NCBI GenBank assembly: GCA_000440235.1
Contig: ALKQ01000016.1
Span: 1 to 64,000, forward strand
Direction: 5' to 3'
From: Streptococcus suis 10581
Lineage (GTDB): Bacteria > Bacillota > Bacilli > Lactobacillales > Streptococcaceae
Length of the DNA: 64,000 nucleotides
Part shown: in pieces, positions 1 through 9,685 of the stretch
Layout: each line of letters opens with the position of its first letter
How positions within the stretch are numbered: the first letter of the stretch is position 1
Made by a program: the position numbers and the translations under genes
The notes under the pieces: model-generated
Seen by the model: only the letters and a program-made list of their open reading frames with translations
The model's database searches: none
Told to the model about the DNA's origin: nothing

Positions 1-568
1 CGACTAGAATTGATATTATGAAGACTTTCGATACGCGTTCCCTACCTTATCGATCCATGAAAAATCACTGCCGTATTCTCCAAAAAGATAGTCGAAAACT
101 GTCTCTGAATCGCTTCTTTTCTCGCACTTTTGGGCAAACGGTAACACCGAGAGAGGTTGTCCAGAAGACATTGAATTTCTCTGAGGAACTGAAATTCTAT
201 TACGAACTCTATCAGATCCTTCTCTTCCATTTCCAAGAGATGAACTCGAAATATTTCTTCGAGCTTCTAGAAGACAATTTGGATCTTGTCAATCCTGCCT
301 TTAAAACTGTTTTTAAAACTTTTCTAAAGTATAAAACGTACATCACGAACGCCATGGAGCTTCCATATTCCAACGCTAAGCTGGAAGCGACCAATAAACT
401 CATCAAAGACATCAAGAGGCAAGCGTTCGGCTTTAGGAACTTTACGAACTTTAAAACCAAGATATATATTGCTTTGAACATCAAAAATGAGAGAACGAAT
501 TTCGTCCTCTCTAGGTGTTAGCTTTTCATCTACCCACTACAGTTGACAATGAGCCAAAAAAAGAAGCC
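1..568 (+). mobile_element. ISL3-family insertion sequence, right end (truncated by window edge)
   Basis: The first 521 bases encode the C-terminal part of an ISL3-type transposase. About 45 bp after its stop codon lies a short terminal region ending near gaagcc (563-568), which read inwards gives GGCTTC followed by a T-run and GGCTC, as expected for an ISL3 terminal repeat. The left end is outside the window, so size, completeness and target duplication cannot be judged. The boundary at 568 is my estimate. Confidence 0.7.
3..521 (+). CDS. ISL3-family transposase, C-terminal fragment (5' end outside window)
   Basis: The frame is open from the window edge, so the ATG at 18 is internal and not a start. 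The visible ~172 residues contain the C-terminal signature of streptococcal ISL3 DDE transposases: MKTFDT near the beginning, then LPYSNAKLEATNKLIK (the acidic E of the catalytic triad lies in this block) and the FGFRNFTNFKTKIYIALNI tail. The enzyme would cut and join IS ends. It stops at 519-521, just inside the IS right end, and no internal stop or frameshift is seen in this portion. Whether the whole transposase is functional cannot be judged here. Confidence 0.85.
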   Translation, partial: TRIDIMKTFDTRSLPYRSMKNHCRILQKDSRKLSLNRFFSRTFGQTVTPREVVQKTLNFSEELKFYYELYQILLFHFQEMNSKYFFELLEDNLDLVNPAFKTVFKTFLKYKTYITNAMELPYSNAKLEATNKLIKDIKRQAFGFRNFTNFKTKIYIALNIKNERTNFVLSRC

Positions 569-632
569 ATATAAAACCAAAGATTATCTCCCCAGTCTTA
601 TACCACTTCTTTATCCTTAATATATAGATGTT

Positions 633-1382
633 TTATTGTCCATAATCATACTGATTATAACTCTTATTGAAGGAATCTAAGATGTCTTTTGCAGTTTCAT
701 TATATGGAGTTGTTGATTCAAGAACTCCTTTTACAATGATACGTTGCGTTGCATTATAGTCCGTACATGTTACCAACGTAACTTCTGTACGTCCTTCTAC
801 ATCATCAATGACATAGACACTTTCAGGCGAAACAATTTCCACACTATCAATAACGTAGGTGTAAACATTGGTCTTGTCAGTAATATAGATTTTCATGCCG
901 TTTTTAGCACGATCAAGCGGTGAAAAGAGAACATCTGCCGCACCAGTTACACCAAAAATATGGTGGCTGGCCAACGCATAATTTCCTTTCCCCATCTCTT
1001 GGTTTTCCTTCATGGTACCAGCTCCATACATGAGCGAAGTATTGAAGACCCCTTTAAAAATAGGAAGGTTGATACCAAGCTCGGGAACCGCAATTCCACC
1101 AATTACAGGTAAGCGTTGTGCATCCCACTGAGCTGCTAAAATAGCCTCTGTAGAAATAGACTGAACCTGATCGAAATCAAATGTTGTTTCAGCCTGTTTA
1201 TTCTTTTCGATATCCTCTGTCGTAACATTACTAATCTGGTATTTATTCGTATTCCAGCCAATAATAAAATTACGGATAGAGGTGTTGAATATCAACGCTA
1301 GGGAAATCAGTATCAATACAACTGTTAAAAGATTGCGCCAAAAAGAACCTTTACGCTTCTTCTTGTTTTCACGTTTTGACAT
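633..1382 (-). CDS. srtA: class A sortase (housekeeping SrtA)
   Basis: A membrane-anchored transpeptidase that cleaves LPXTG surface proteins and links them to the cell wall. The 249-residue product has a basic N-terminus, one membrane segment (about residues 17-34) and an extracellular sortase barrel. The active site is visible: His140/141 in ALASHH, Cys206 in TLVTC and Arg214 in ATQRI. The ATG at 1382 has an AAGGAA ribosome site about 11 nt upstream. It starts 6 nt after the gyrA stop, so it is probably co-transcribed with gyrA, the conserved streptococcal arrangement that marks the housekeeping sortase rather than a pilus sortase. No class C lid motif is seen. Confidence 0.96.
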   Translation of the reverse strand: MSKRENKKKRKGSFWRNLLTVVLILISLALIFNTSIRNFIIGWNTNKYQISNVTTEDIEKNKQAETTFDFDQVQSISTEAILAAQWDAQRLPVIGGIAVPELGINLPIFKGVFNTSLMYGAGTMKENQEMGKGNYALASHHIFGVTGAADVLFSPLDRAKNGMKIYITDKTNVYTYVIDSVEIVSPESVYVIDDVEGRTEVTLVTCTDYNATQRIIVKGVLESTTPYNETAKDILDSFNKSYNQYDYGQ

Positions 1383-1388
1383 GACTAT

Positions 1389-3833
1389 TTATTCCTTTTC
1401 TTCTTTAATTTCGGCAGCATCTACCAAGGCAAAGGTCATGATTTTCGCTTCATCATTCAAGCGCATCACTTTTACACCCATGGTTGAACGACCAGTTTGA
1501 GAGATATTGGCAACACTTGTACGAATAATAACGCCAGTATCGGTAATAACCATAATATCTTCATCACCAGATACCGTTGTCAAACCTGCCAGAGAACCAT
1601 TCTTCTCAGCAACTTTAAGAGTCTTGATACCCTTACCACCACGACCTTTGGTTGGATACTCACTAGCTGGCGTACGTTTACCAAAACCTTTTTCCGTCAA
1701 TACGAGTACTTCTTGGTCATCAGAAATCATAGTAGCGCCAACTAACTGGTCTCCCTCGCGTAAATTGATACCACGAACACCTGTTGCAGTACGGCCCATA
1801 TTACGAACATCTGTTTCAGTGAAACGTACAGAATAACCGAACTTAGTCCCCATAATAACGTCTGCTTGGCCATTTGTTAAGAAAACATTGATGAGTTCAT
1901 CGTCTTCTTTCAAATTCAAAGCTTTCAGACCGCTCTGGCGAATATTGGCAAATTCTGACACACTAGTCCGTTTTACAACACCTTGGCGGGTTGCAAAGAA
2001 GAGATAGCTATCTGCCTCCTGGTCCTTAGTTACATTGATAATGGTTTGAATTGCCTCATTTTCTTCCAATTTAAGCAAATTGACCACTGGAAGTCCCTTT
2101 GCAGTACGCCCATATTCTGGGATTTCATAGCCTTTGAGACGGTAGACACGTCCCTTGTTAGTGAAGAAGAGCAAGCGATCATGAGTGCTTGTAGAGACTA
2201 ATTCTCGTACAAAATCATCATCCTTGACGCCAGTTCCTTGAACCCCACGTCCTCCACGCTTCTGAGCTTGAAACTCATCCTGTGCCAAACGCTTGATGTA
2301 GCCTTGGTTTGACAAGGTGATTAAAACATCCGTTTCTTCAATCAAGTCCTCATCTTCAAGGGAAAGAACTTCACCAACCATCAATTCTGTACGGCGTGGG
2401 TCAGCATATTTACGTTTGACTTCTTCTAATTCGTCTTTAATAATCTGAACAACACGCTCAGGCTTAGCTAGAATGTCAGCCAAATCTGCAATCAAGGCCA
2501 CTAACTCATCATATTCTGATTGAATCTTGTCGCGTTCCAAACCTGTCAAACGACGAAGACGCATATCAAGAATGGCCTGACTCTGACGTTCAGAAAGGTC
2601 AAATTTCTCCATCAATTCAGCTTGAGCAATAGCATCAGTTTCTGAATTACGGATAATGCGAATGACTTCATCAATATGGTCAAGAGCAATCAGCAAGCCT
2701 TCCAAGATATGAGCACGCGCTTCTGCTTTTTCTTTATCGAATTGCGTACGACGAGTGACTACTTCCTTCTGGTGTTCAATATACGATTCTAGAATTTGAC
2801 GAACAGAAAGAATTTTCGGCACCCCGTTTTGGATGGCCAACATATTAAAACTAAAGTTGGTCTGCAACTGGGTTTGCTTGAAAAGATTATTCAAAATAAC
2901 ATTGGCAGAAGCATCGCGGCGAACCTCGATGACAAAACGTACACCCTCACGGTTGGATTCGTCTCGAACAGCCGTAATTCCATCTATGCGCTTTTCTTGA
3001 ACTAATTTGACAATATGTTCTTGAACCTTGGACTTGTTCACCATGTATGGAAATTCTGTAACGACAATACGCTCACGGCCGTTTCCATACTCTTCAATCT
3101 CTGTACGAGAACGAAGGGTAATAGAGCCCTTACCAGTTTCGTAAGCACGGTGAATACCAGATTTGCCCATGACTAAGGCACCAGTCGGAAAATCTGGTCC
3201 AGGAAGGACTTCCATAATTTCACGAGTTGTTACTTCTGGATTGTCCATAACCAGCTTAACAGCTTCGATGGTTTCTCCCAAGTTATGTGGTGGAATATTG
3301 GTTGCCATACCAACAGCGATACCTGTTGTACCATTAACCAAAAGATTTGGAAAACGTGCTGGCAGAACCTCTGGCTCACGCTCACTGGCATCGTAGTTGT
3401 CCGCATAGTTTACCGTGTTCTTGTTAATATCACGGAGCATTTCCAAAGCAATCTTGCTCATGCGTGCTTCTGTATAACGCTGAGCGGCTGCTCCGTCGCC
3501 ATCCATGGAACCAAAGTTTCCGTGACCATCAACTAACATGTGACGGTAGCTCCACCATTGTGCCATACGAACCATTGCTTCGTAAATCGCACTATCTCCA
3601 TGCGGGTGATATTTACCCATAACATCCCCTGTGATACGGGCTGATTTTTTATGTGGTTTATCCGGTGTAATTCCTAATTCATTCATCCCATACAAAATAC
3701 GGCGATGAACCGGCTTCAGACCATCACGTACATCAGGCAGAGCACGTGAAACGATAACACTCATGGCATAGTCGATGAAGGATGATTTCATCTCATTGGT
3801 CAGATTAACCGTTACTAAGTTTTTATCTTGCAT
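1389..3833 (-). CDS. gyrA: DNA gyrase subunit A
   Basis: Catalytic subunit of type II topoisomerase that introduces negative supercoils. The 814 residues match the usual length. The N-terminal breakage-reunion domain carries the active-site Tyr120 in [11 protein letters not shown]. The quinolone-determining region has Ser81 and Glu85, the residues found in fluoroquinolone-susceptible streptococci. The C-terminal part is a beta-pinwheel with the GyrA box QKRGGRG, which distinguishes it from ParC. The ATG at 3833 follows a GAAAGAGG ribosome site. It is divergent from ldh and followed closely by srtA. Confidence 0.98.
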   Translation of the reverse strand: MQDKNLVTVNLTNEMKSSFIDYAMSVIVSRALPDVRDGLKPVHRRILYGMNELGITPDKPHKKSARITGDVMGKYHPHGDSAIYEAMVRMAQWWSYRHMLVDGHGNFGSMDGDGAAAQRYTEARMSKIALEMLRDINKNTVNYADNYDASEREPEVLPARFPNLLVNGTTGIAVGMATNIPPHNLGETIEAVKLVMDNPEVTTREIMEVLPGPDFPTGALVMGKSGIHRAYETGKGSITLRSRTEIEEYGNGRERIVVTEFPYMVNKSKVQEHIVKLVQEKRIDGITAVRDESNREGVRFVIEVRRDASANVILNNLFKQTQLQTNFSFNMLAIQNGVPKILSVRQILESYIEHQKEVVTRRTQFDKEKAEARAHILEGLLIALDHIDEVIRIIRNSETDAIAQAELMEKFDLSERQSQAILDMRLRRLTGLERDKIQSEYDELVALIADLADILAKPERVVQIIKDELEEVKRKYADPRRTELMVGEVLSLEDEDLIEETDVLITLSNQGYIKRLAQDEFQAQKRGGRGVQGTGVKDDDFVRELVSTSTHDRLLFFTNKGRVYRLKGYEIPEYGRTAKGLPVVNLLKLEENEAIQTIINVTKDQEADSYLFFATRQGVVKRTSVSEFANIRQSGLKALNLKEDDELINVFLTNGQADVIMGTKFGYSVRFTETDVRNMGRTATGVRGINLREGDQLVGATMISDDQEVLVLTEKGFGKRTPASEYPTKGRGGKGIKTLKVAEKNGSLAGLTTVSGDEDIMVITDTGVIIRTSVANISQTGRSTMGVKVMRLNDEAKIMTFALVDAAEIKEEKE

Positions 3834-3865
3834 TATATGCCTCTTTCAACAGTCATTGTGCTTCT

Positions 3866-3874
3866 ATTATACCA
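3866..3874 (-). promoter_or_regulatory. gyrA promoter (extended -10)
   Basis: On the minus strand TGG precedes TATAAT (hexamer at 3866-3871), a TGn extended -10 about 32 nt upstream of the gyrA ATG. No convincing -35 is seen at 17 nt, as is common for extended -10 promoters. Confidence 0.6.
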
Positions 3875-3938
3875 TATTGGCGAATAAATTTCTTTGTTGG
3901 AAACTAGCATGTAAACATTTTCAAACGCGCTTTCACAA

Positions 3939-3967
3939 GTGACAAAAAGCTTAAAACATGCTAGAAT
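3939..3967 (+). promoter_or_regulatory. ldh promoter
   Basis: GTGACA (3939-3944), a 17-nt spacer and TAGAAT (3962-3967) with a TGC extension just before it. It lies about 55 nt ahead of the ldh ATG. An imperfect palindrome rich in AAAGCGCG/TTTGAAA just upstream resembles a poor CcpA site, too weak to annotate. Confidence 0.6.
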
Positions 3968-3985
3968 GTATTATGGTCGGGATGA

Positions 3986-5005
<1,020 letters not shown>

Positions 5006-5019
5006 TTATATAAAATAGT

Positions 5020-5049
5020 AAAAAAGGTGAGCAATAGCTCGCCTTTTTT
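5020..5049. terminator. bidirectional terminator between ldh and the DHFR-like gene
   Basis: A-run, GGTGAGC, AATA loop, GCTCGCC and T-run form a hairpin with one G-T pair and U-tracts on both strands. It serves the convergent genes on either side. Confidence 0.9.
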
Positions 5050-5590
5050 ACCTTCTAATATCATAACGTAACATAGCAATTCCATCTGTGACAGTGGACT
5101 CTACCAAGAGCAATTTCTTTTCTTCCAAAAGTGAGGCGAAAAGTGGAATACCGTCACCCAAAATAGTAGGAATAATCCCAATAATAAGGTGATCAATCAC
5201 TCCCGCCTCTAAACAGTCCTGAACCAGACTTGCTCCACCAAACAACCAAATATCTCCACCTTCTCTAGAACGAAGTTCCATAATCTCCCCAATGATGTCC
5301 CTTACGAAACGCACATTACCATAGTCCGTCTGCTCGGTACGACTCGCAACGATAAATTGCTTTTCCTGATATCCTTCAATCATTTCCAACGGACAATCTT
5401 CTAATGATTTTCTCCCCATCACAACTGTATCACAGTTGTTAAAGAATTTTTGATTATCAAACTGTAAGACTGTATCGTATTTATCGGTACCATGTCCTTC
5501 AATCCAATCGTAGCTTCCGTCCTTACATGCAATAAATCCATCTAAACTCATTGCAATATTTAACACCAATCGCCTCACAATTAACCTCAT
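5048..5590 (-). CDS. dihydrofolate reductase family / RibD C-terminal domain protein
   Basis: NAD(P)H-dependent reductase of the RibD-C/DHFR superfamily; substrate unknown. The N-terminus has the family signature LVLNIAMSLDGFIA, followed by VMGRKSLE and a C-terminal nucleotide-binding stretch with IWLFGGASLVQ. An upstream in-frame ATG at 5680 exists, but a TTGAGA-17-TATAAT promoter lies between it and 5590, and the ATG at 5590 has AAGG 8 nt ahead. I therefore start at 5590, giving 180 residues, the normal family length. Such genes are common in Firmicutes and are not true DHFR, so trimethoprim resistance should not be inferred. Monocistronic, convergent with ldh. Confidence 0.85.
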   Translation of the reverse strand: MRLIVRRLVLNIAMSLDGFIACKDGSYDWIEGHGTDKYDTVLQFDNQKFFNNCDTVVMGRKSLEDCPLEMIEGYQEKQFIVASRTEQTDYGNVRFVRDIIGEIMELRSREGGDIWLFGGASLVQDCLEAGVIDHLIIGIIPTILGDGIPLFASLLEEKKLLLVESTVTDGIAMLRYDIRR

Positions 5591-5611
5591 TTCATACCTT
5601 AGTGACAAAAT

Positions 5612-5640
5612 ATTATACCAGTCATTCTTCCTATTCTCAA
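5612..5640 (-). promoter_or_regulatory. promoter of DHFR-like gene
   Basis: TTGAGA (5635-5640), 17-nt spacer and TATAAT (5612-5617) with TGG extension, read on the minus strand. Its position decides the start codon of the downstream gene. Confidence 0.75.
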
Positions 5641-5706
5641 CCAAAAGTCCCTCTAACTCCTCTTCCTTTGAATAGGACAATTATTCATTTCCTGTACAGC
5701 AAAGAA

Positions 5707-5731
5707 CATGATAAAAAGATCCACTGGACCT
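5707..5731 (+). repeat. 25-bp repeat, copy 1 (degenerate terminator unit)
   Basis: Begins CATGATAAAAAG and ends CCACTGGACCT. It matches 24 of 25 positions of the copy at 5920-5944. The single difference (A for G) breaks the hairpin that the second copy forms. Confidence 0.8.
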
Positions 5732-5770
5732 AAAAAAATTGAAGAAGTTTGCGAAAGATAGCAGGTTATT

Positions 5771-5812
5771 AAACTCTTAGAAACATTGATATTTCGACGT
5801 TTCTGAGAGTTT
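5771..5812. terminator. terminator-like hairpin
   Basis: Arms at 5771-5784 and 5799-5812 pair over 14 nt with one G-T pair; T-rich sequence follows on the plus strand. No adjacent gene obviously needs it. Confidence 0.45.
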
Positions 5813-5919
5813 TTAATTTTCAACATAAAGAAAAAAGATTGAAGCAAATTGTCCAAAATAGACTTTTTCTTCAATCTGAAAGGTTCGCTGGACCTTATTC
5901 GCTTTCGTATTTTCAAGCT

Positions 5920-5944
5920 CATGATAAAAAGGTCCACTGGACCT
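5920..5944 (+). repeat. 25-bp repeat, copy 2
   Basis: Near-identical partner of 5707-5731. This copy retains the perfect GGTCCA/TGGACC symmetry and forms the terminator of the nucleoside operon. Confidence 0.8.
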
Positions 5945-5948
5945 TTTT
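5926..5948 (-). terminator. terminator of nucleoside operon
   Basis: AAAAAGGTCCA and TGGACCTTTTT are exact complements separated by one base (effective loop about 5 nt). On the minus strand the stop codon of the last permease lies inside the stem. Confidence 0.8.
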
Positions 5949-6900
5949 ATTTAGATTTGATATAGTTGATACCGTCTGCTTTAGGAGCGACTGCTTTACC
6001 AAAGAAAGCAGACAGAGCAATAACAGTAATCAAATATGGTGCAATTTGAAGATAAACCGTTGGAATATCTTTCAATCCTGGTAATTGTCCACCCACTACT
6101 GCCAAACTTTGCGAAAGACCGAAGAATAGACTGGCAAGCATAGCGCCAATTGGATTCCACTTACCAAAAATTACAGCTGCTAGAGCGATGAAACCTGAAC
6201 CTACGATTGTTGTTGCAGAGAAGTTGATATTCACTGATTGAGCACTTACAGCTCCACCAACACCACCAAGGAAACCAGCAATCAATACACCTGCATAACG
6301 CATAGCGTAGACATTGATTCCCAAAGTATCCGCTGCTTGCGGATGTTCACCTACTGAACGAAGGCGCAAACCGAACTTGGTTTTATAAAGGATGAACCAA
6401 GCAAGAAATGCTGTTGCAATAGCTACATAACCCATCAAGCTTGTATTTTTGAAGAAAATTTCACCAATGATTGGAATATCTGCCAAGATAGGGAATGAAA
6501 ATTTACCAAATGATTCAGTAATACTATCAGTTTGACCCTTATTATAGATAACTTTGACTAGGAAAACTCCCAATGCTGGAGCCAAAAGGTTCAACACCGT
6601 ACCTGATACAACATGGTCTGCACGGAAATTAATCGTCGCCATCGCATGAATAGCGGCAAAGATAACACCAGCAAGACCTCCTACAATAACAGCTAATAAT
6701 GGAGTAGCATTACCAAATGTCCCTGCAAATTCGATATTGAAAACAACACCAGCAAAGGCACCGATAACCATGATTCCTTCTAGACCAACGTTTACAATAC
6801 CACCGCGTTCAGAGAAAACTCCTCCAAGACTGGTAAAGATTAAGGGTGCTGAATAAATCAACATTTGCGAAATGAGTAAGGCAAGAATTGAAACATTCAT
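5947..6900 (-). CDS. nupC: nucleoside ABC transporter permease (second permease)
   Basis: Integral membrane subunit of a BmpA-type nucleoside importer. The 317-residue product is almost entirely hydrophobic, with about 8-9 membrane segments and the branched-chain/ribose permease signature around GLEGIMVIGAFAG near residue 40. The ATG at 6900 follows AAGGAG by 9 nt and sits 1 nt after the stop of the first permease. It is the last gene of the operon. The symbol follows the Lactococcus bmpA-nupABC system, assigned by gene order and family. Confidence 0.88.
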   Translation of the reverse strand: MNVSILALLISQMLIYSAPLIFTSLGGVFSERGGIVNVGLEGIMVIGAFAGVVFNIEFAGTFGNATPLLAVIVGGLAGVIFAAIHAMATINFRADHVVSGTVLNLLAPALGVFLVKVIYNKGQTDSITESFGKFSFPILADIPIIGEIFFKNTSLMGYVAIATAFLAWFILYKTKFGLRLRSVGEHPQAADTLGINVYAMRYAGVLIAGFLGGVGGAVSAQSVNINFSATTIVGSGFIALAAVIFGKWNPIGAMLASLFFGLSQSLAVVGGQLPGLKDIPTVYLQIAPYLITVIALSAFFGKAVAPKADGINYIKSK

Positions 6901-6901
6901 C

Positions 6902-7963
6902 TTATTTCGCTCCTTTCGCTTTATTTCTAGATTTTAATAATTGTTCAAAAATAAATTTCACACCGATAAAGAAAATGATTGATGCCGTAACAACGTTGAT
7001 CAATTCAGGTGGAATCTGTGCACGTACCATACCTGGGGCACCGACAGAAAGAACACCGAATAGAAAGGCAGCCAATGGAATACCTAACGGTGAATTAGAA
7101 GCTAAAAGCGCTACTGACATACCATTAAAACCAATATCCAAGTTACCGCTTTGGATATAAACGTTTTGGAAAGTACCCAAACCTTGGATAGCTCCCCCAA
7201 GACCCGCAAGAGCACCTGAAATAACCATAGATAGAATAATCGTACGTTTCGCAGACATACCCGCATAATCCGATGCTGTTGGGTTAAGCCCCACTGAGCG
7301 AATCTCAAAACCAAGAGTCGTTTTGGTCAATAGGAACCAAATCACAAAAACTGCAATAATGGCAAAGAAAATACCAATATTCATACGTGAGTTATCTGTC
7401 AATGCACGGAGCCACTCTGTTTGGTAAGAGGCATTTGCTGACACGTTAACTGTCGAGTCTGTATTCTTCATCAAACTATCTGCAAATACATCACGAATGA
7501 TATAGTTACATGAATAGAGTAAGATGTAGTTCATCATAATCGTAACGATAACTTCACTTGTTCCCAAATAGGCACGTAGAATACCTGGAATAGCTCCAGC
7601 AATACCGCCTGCCAACATAGCAATCAAGACTGTTCCCAAAATCAAAACTGGACGTGGTAAGTCAGGATTTGCCAAGGCAAACCATCCAGCAAAAACCCAA
7701 CCAACATAGGCCTGACCAGACAAACCAACGTTGAAGAAACCTGCACGACTAGCTACTGCGAAACCGAGAGCAGTGAAAACCAGTGGTGCCATTGCACGGA
7801 AAATTTCACCAATTGATTTGATATTACCAAAAGCTGAATAGAATAACTCTTCATAGCCCCAAATTGGATCGTAGCCAAAAACAAGCATGACAATCGCTCC
7901 AAGTAGGATACCGCTGACCACAGCCATTAATGGAAGGGCCAAATTCTTATATTTATTAAGCAT
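6902..7963 (-). CDS. nupB: nucleoside ABC transporter permease (first permease)
   Basis: 353-residue integral membrane protein pairing with the neighbouring permease. It has the same family signature (FFNVGLSGQAYVGW) and a long extracytoplasmic loop around residues 160-190. An ATG 27 nt further upstream is possible, but the ATG at 7963 has GGGAG at proper distance and overlaps the end of the ATPase gene by 8 nt, a tight translational coupling. I chose 7963. Role: translocation of purine/pyrimidine nucleosides across the membrane. Confidence 0.88.
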   Translation of the reverse strand: MLNKYKNLALPLMAVVSGILLGAIVMLVFGYDPIWGYEELFYSAFGNIKSIGEIFRAMAPLVFTALGFAVASRAGFFNVGLSGQAYVGWVFAGWFALANPDLPRPVLILGTVLIAMLAGGIAGAIPGILRAYLGTSEVIVTIMMNYILLYSCNYIIRDVFADSLMKNTDSTVNVSANASYQTEWLRALTDNSRMNIGIFFAIIAVFVIWFLLTKTTLGFEIRSVGLNPTASDYAGMSAKRTIILSMVISGALAGLGGAIQGLGTFQNVYIQSGNLDIGFNGMSVALLASNSPLGIPLAAFLFGVLSVGAPGMVRAQIPPELINVVTASIIFFIGVKFIFEQLLKSRNKAKGAK

Positions 7964-9491
7964 GTTCTTCTCCCTTCTCAATATGTCCACCTGCCATCAA
8001 GACACCTAACTCTTGTTTATTGGTCTTAGCAGGTTCAACAATACCATGGATGACACCATCATGGATAACAGCAATTCTATCTGATACATCCAAAATTTCA
8101 TCCAATTCGAAGCTGACAACAAGAACAGCCTTACCCTTATCACGTTCTGCAATGAGACGCTTACGAATATACTCAATAGCACCAACGTCCAAACCGCGTG
8201 TTGGTTGGCTAACGATGAAAAGGTCTGGGTTGCGATCGATTTCACGCGCGATGATAGCTTTTTGCTGGTTACCGCCTGAAAGAGCCTTGATTGGGACGAG
8301 TTCACTCGCCCCACGAACGTCAAATTCTTCCATTAACGCGCGTGCTTTTTCATTAATGATATTATAGTTCAAGATACCATTTTTTGAAATCGGTTCTTTA
8401 TAGTAAGTTTGAAGCGCAAAGTTCTCAGCAACAGTCATCGGAAGAACGAGTCCATCACGATGACGATCTTCGGGAACGTGGCTCACTTGCATTTCTGTAA
8501 TTTTACGTGGAGTTTTACCAACTACTTCCTCACCTTTGATAGTGATTGAGCCAGATTTTACCTTACGTAAACCAGTGATTGCCTGAATCAACTCACTTTG
8601 ACCGTTTCCGTCGATACCGGCAATACCAACAACCTCACCTGCTCGAACATCAAGCGACAAGCCCTTAACTGCTGGAATACCACGGTTTTCATTGACAACC
8701 AAATCCTTAATTGACAAAATGACCTCTTTAGGACTCGCTTCAACTTTCTCTGTTTTAAAGGAAACGGAACGTCCAACCATCCACTCAGCCAAATCTTGGT
8801 TTGTTGCTCCCTCAACGGCAACTGTTTCGATCGATTTACCTCGACGAATAACTGTTACACTATCGGCAACTGCACGAATTTCATCCAATTTGTGCGTAAT
8901 CAAAATAATAGATTTACCTTCTTCAACCAAGGCTTTCATAATTTTCAAGAGCTCTGCAATTTCCGCAGGGGTCAATACAGCTGTCGGCTCATCAAAAATT
9001 AAAAGGTCTGCTCCACGGTAAAGTGTTTTAAGGATTTCTACACGTTGCTGTGCACCTACAGAAATATCTGCAACCTTTGCAGTCGGATCAACTTCAAGAC
9101 CATATTTAGCAGAAAGTTCTTTAATTTCTGCGATAGCTTTTTTAAGGTCAATCACGCCGCCTTTGGTGGTTTCAGAACCAAGAATGATGTTCTCAGCAAC
9201 TGTGAAAGCATCAACCAACATAAAATGTTGGTGCACCATACCAATACCCAATTGAGCAGCTTTGGATGGAGAGTCAATCTTCACGGATTGACCGTTGATA
9301 ACAATTTCACCGCTTGTAGGTTCCAACAAGCCAGCAAGCATGTTCATCAGAGTAGATTTACCCGCACCATTCTCACCAAGAAGGGCATGGATTTCACCAC
9401 GTCTGACATTCAAATTGATGTGGTCATTTGCTACAAATTCACCAAATATCTTAGTGATATTTCGCATTTCAATGACATAATCCTTAGTCAT
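7956..9491 (-). CDS. nupA: nucleoside ABC transporter ATP-binding protein (two NBDs)
   Basis: 511-residue cytoplasmic ATPase made of two fused ABC domains, as in ribose/galactose and BmpA-type importers. The first domain has a full Walker A (GENGAGKST), a degenerate signature ISVGAQQR and Walker B LLIFDEP. The second has a degenerate P-loop (GIDGNGQSE) and a proper LSGGNQQK signature, so one composite site is probably hydrolytic. It is followed with overlap by the first permease. A ~195-bp gap with several hairpins separates it from the binding lipoprotein upstream. Confidence 0.93.
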   Translation of the reverse strand: MTKDYVIEMRNITKIFGEFVANDHINLNVRRGEIHALLGENGAGKSTLMNMLAGLLEPTSGEIVINGQSVKIDSPSKAAQLGIGMVHQHFMLVDAFTVAENIILGSETTKGGVIDLKKAIAEIKELSAKYGLEVDPTAKVADISVGAQQRVEILKTLYRGADLLIFDEPTAVLTPAEIAELLKIMKALVEEGKSIILITHKLDEIRAVADSVTVIRRGKSIETVAVEGATNQDLAEWMVGRSVSFKTEKVEASPKEVILSIKDLVVNENRGIPAVKGLSLDVRAGEVVGIAGIDGNGQSELIQAITGLRKVKSGSITIKGEEVVGKTPRKITEMQVSHVPEDRHRDGLVLPMTVAENFALQTYYKEPISKNGILNYNIINEKARALMEEFDVRGASELVPIKALSGGNQQKAIIAREIDRNPDLFIVSQPTRGLDVGAIEYIRKRLIAERDKGKAVLVVSFELDEILDVSDRIAVIHDGVIHGIVEPAKTNKQELGVLMAGGHIEKGEEHA

Positions 9492-9581
9492 AATCTATTA
9501 TCCTTTCTGACTATAGCCTTCTGAAAATTCTTCAGTACTACTTTAGTACCTTAAAATTCTTCATCAACTACACCATTTTTG

Positions 9582-9658
9582 TCAGTAAAACCTACCATAG
9601 CTGATAGGCTTTACTGAGAAAAATCTCAGCCCGAAAACGGCGACCCCGTCGGGTCGCC
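9582..9658 (-). promoter_or_regulatory. intercistronic hairpin cluster between bmpA and nupA (candidate attenuator/processing site)
   Basis: Three successive stems: CAGTAAAACCTA/TAGGCTTTACTG (9582-9593 with 9605-9616, one A-C mismatch), CTGAGA/TCTCAG (9614-9629, sharing bases with the first) and GGCGACCC/GGGTCGCC (9639-9658, loop CGTC). No strong U-run follows the GC-rich stem on the minus strand, so partial termination or mRNA stabilisation is more likely than full termination. Confidence 0.5.
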
Positions 9659-9685
9659 GAATCGGAATTGTCGAAAAGAAATTCA

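Larger units (their letters stand above)
5641..5925. other. non-coding stretch with hairpins and repeat copies
   Basis: No convincing gene here. The possible 94-codon minus-strand frame lacks a ribosome site and runs through the repeats and hairpins. Contents: a 25-bp repeat copy at 5707-5731, a hairpin at 5771-5812 (arms of 14 nt, one G-T pair), a hairpin with arms AGATTGAAG/CTTCAATCT at 5836-5877 followed on the minus strand by a T-run, and a third partial repeat at 5882-5895. Confidence 0.6.

Noticed and set aside
3575..3600. Fluoroquinolone-resistance change in GyrA
   Set aside because: Ser81 and Glu85 are the susceptible-type residues.
5591..5680. N-terminal extension of the DHFR-like protein
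   Set aside because: A complete promoter lies inside it, and the shorter start has a ribosome site and family-typical length.
5653..5937. 94-codon minus-strand open frame
   Set aside because: No ribosome site, runs through two repeats and several hairpins, low-complexity Lys/Arg/Ser translation; most likely non-coding.
9045..9524. 159-codon antisense frame over the nucleoside ABC ATPase
   Set aside because: Mirror frame of a strongly conserved gene; no start signal.
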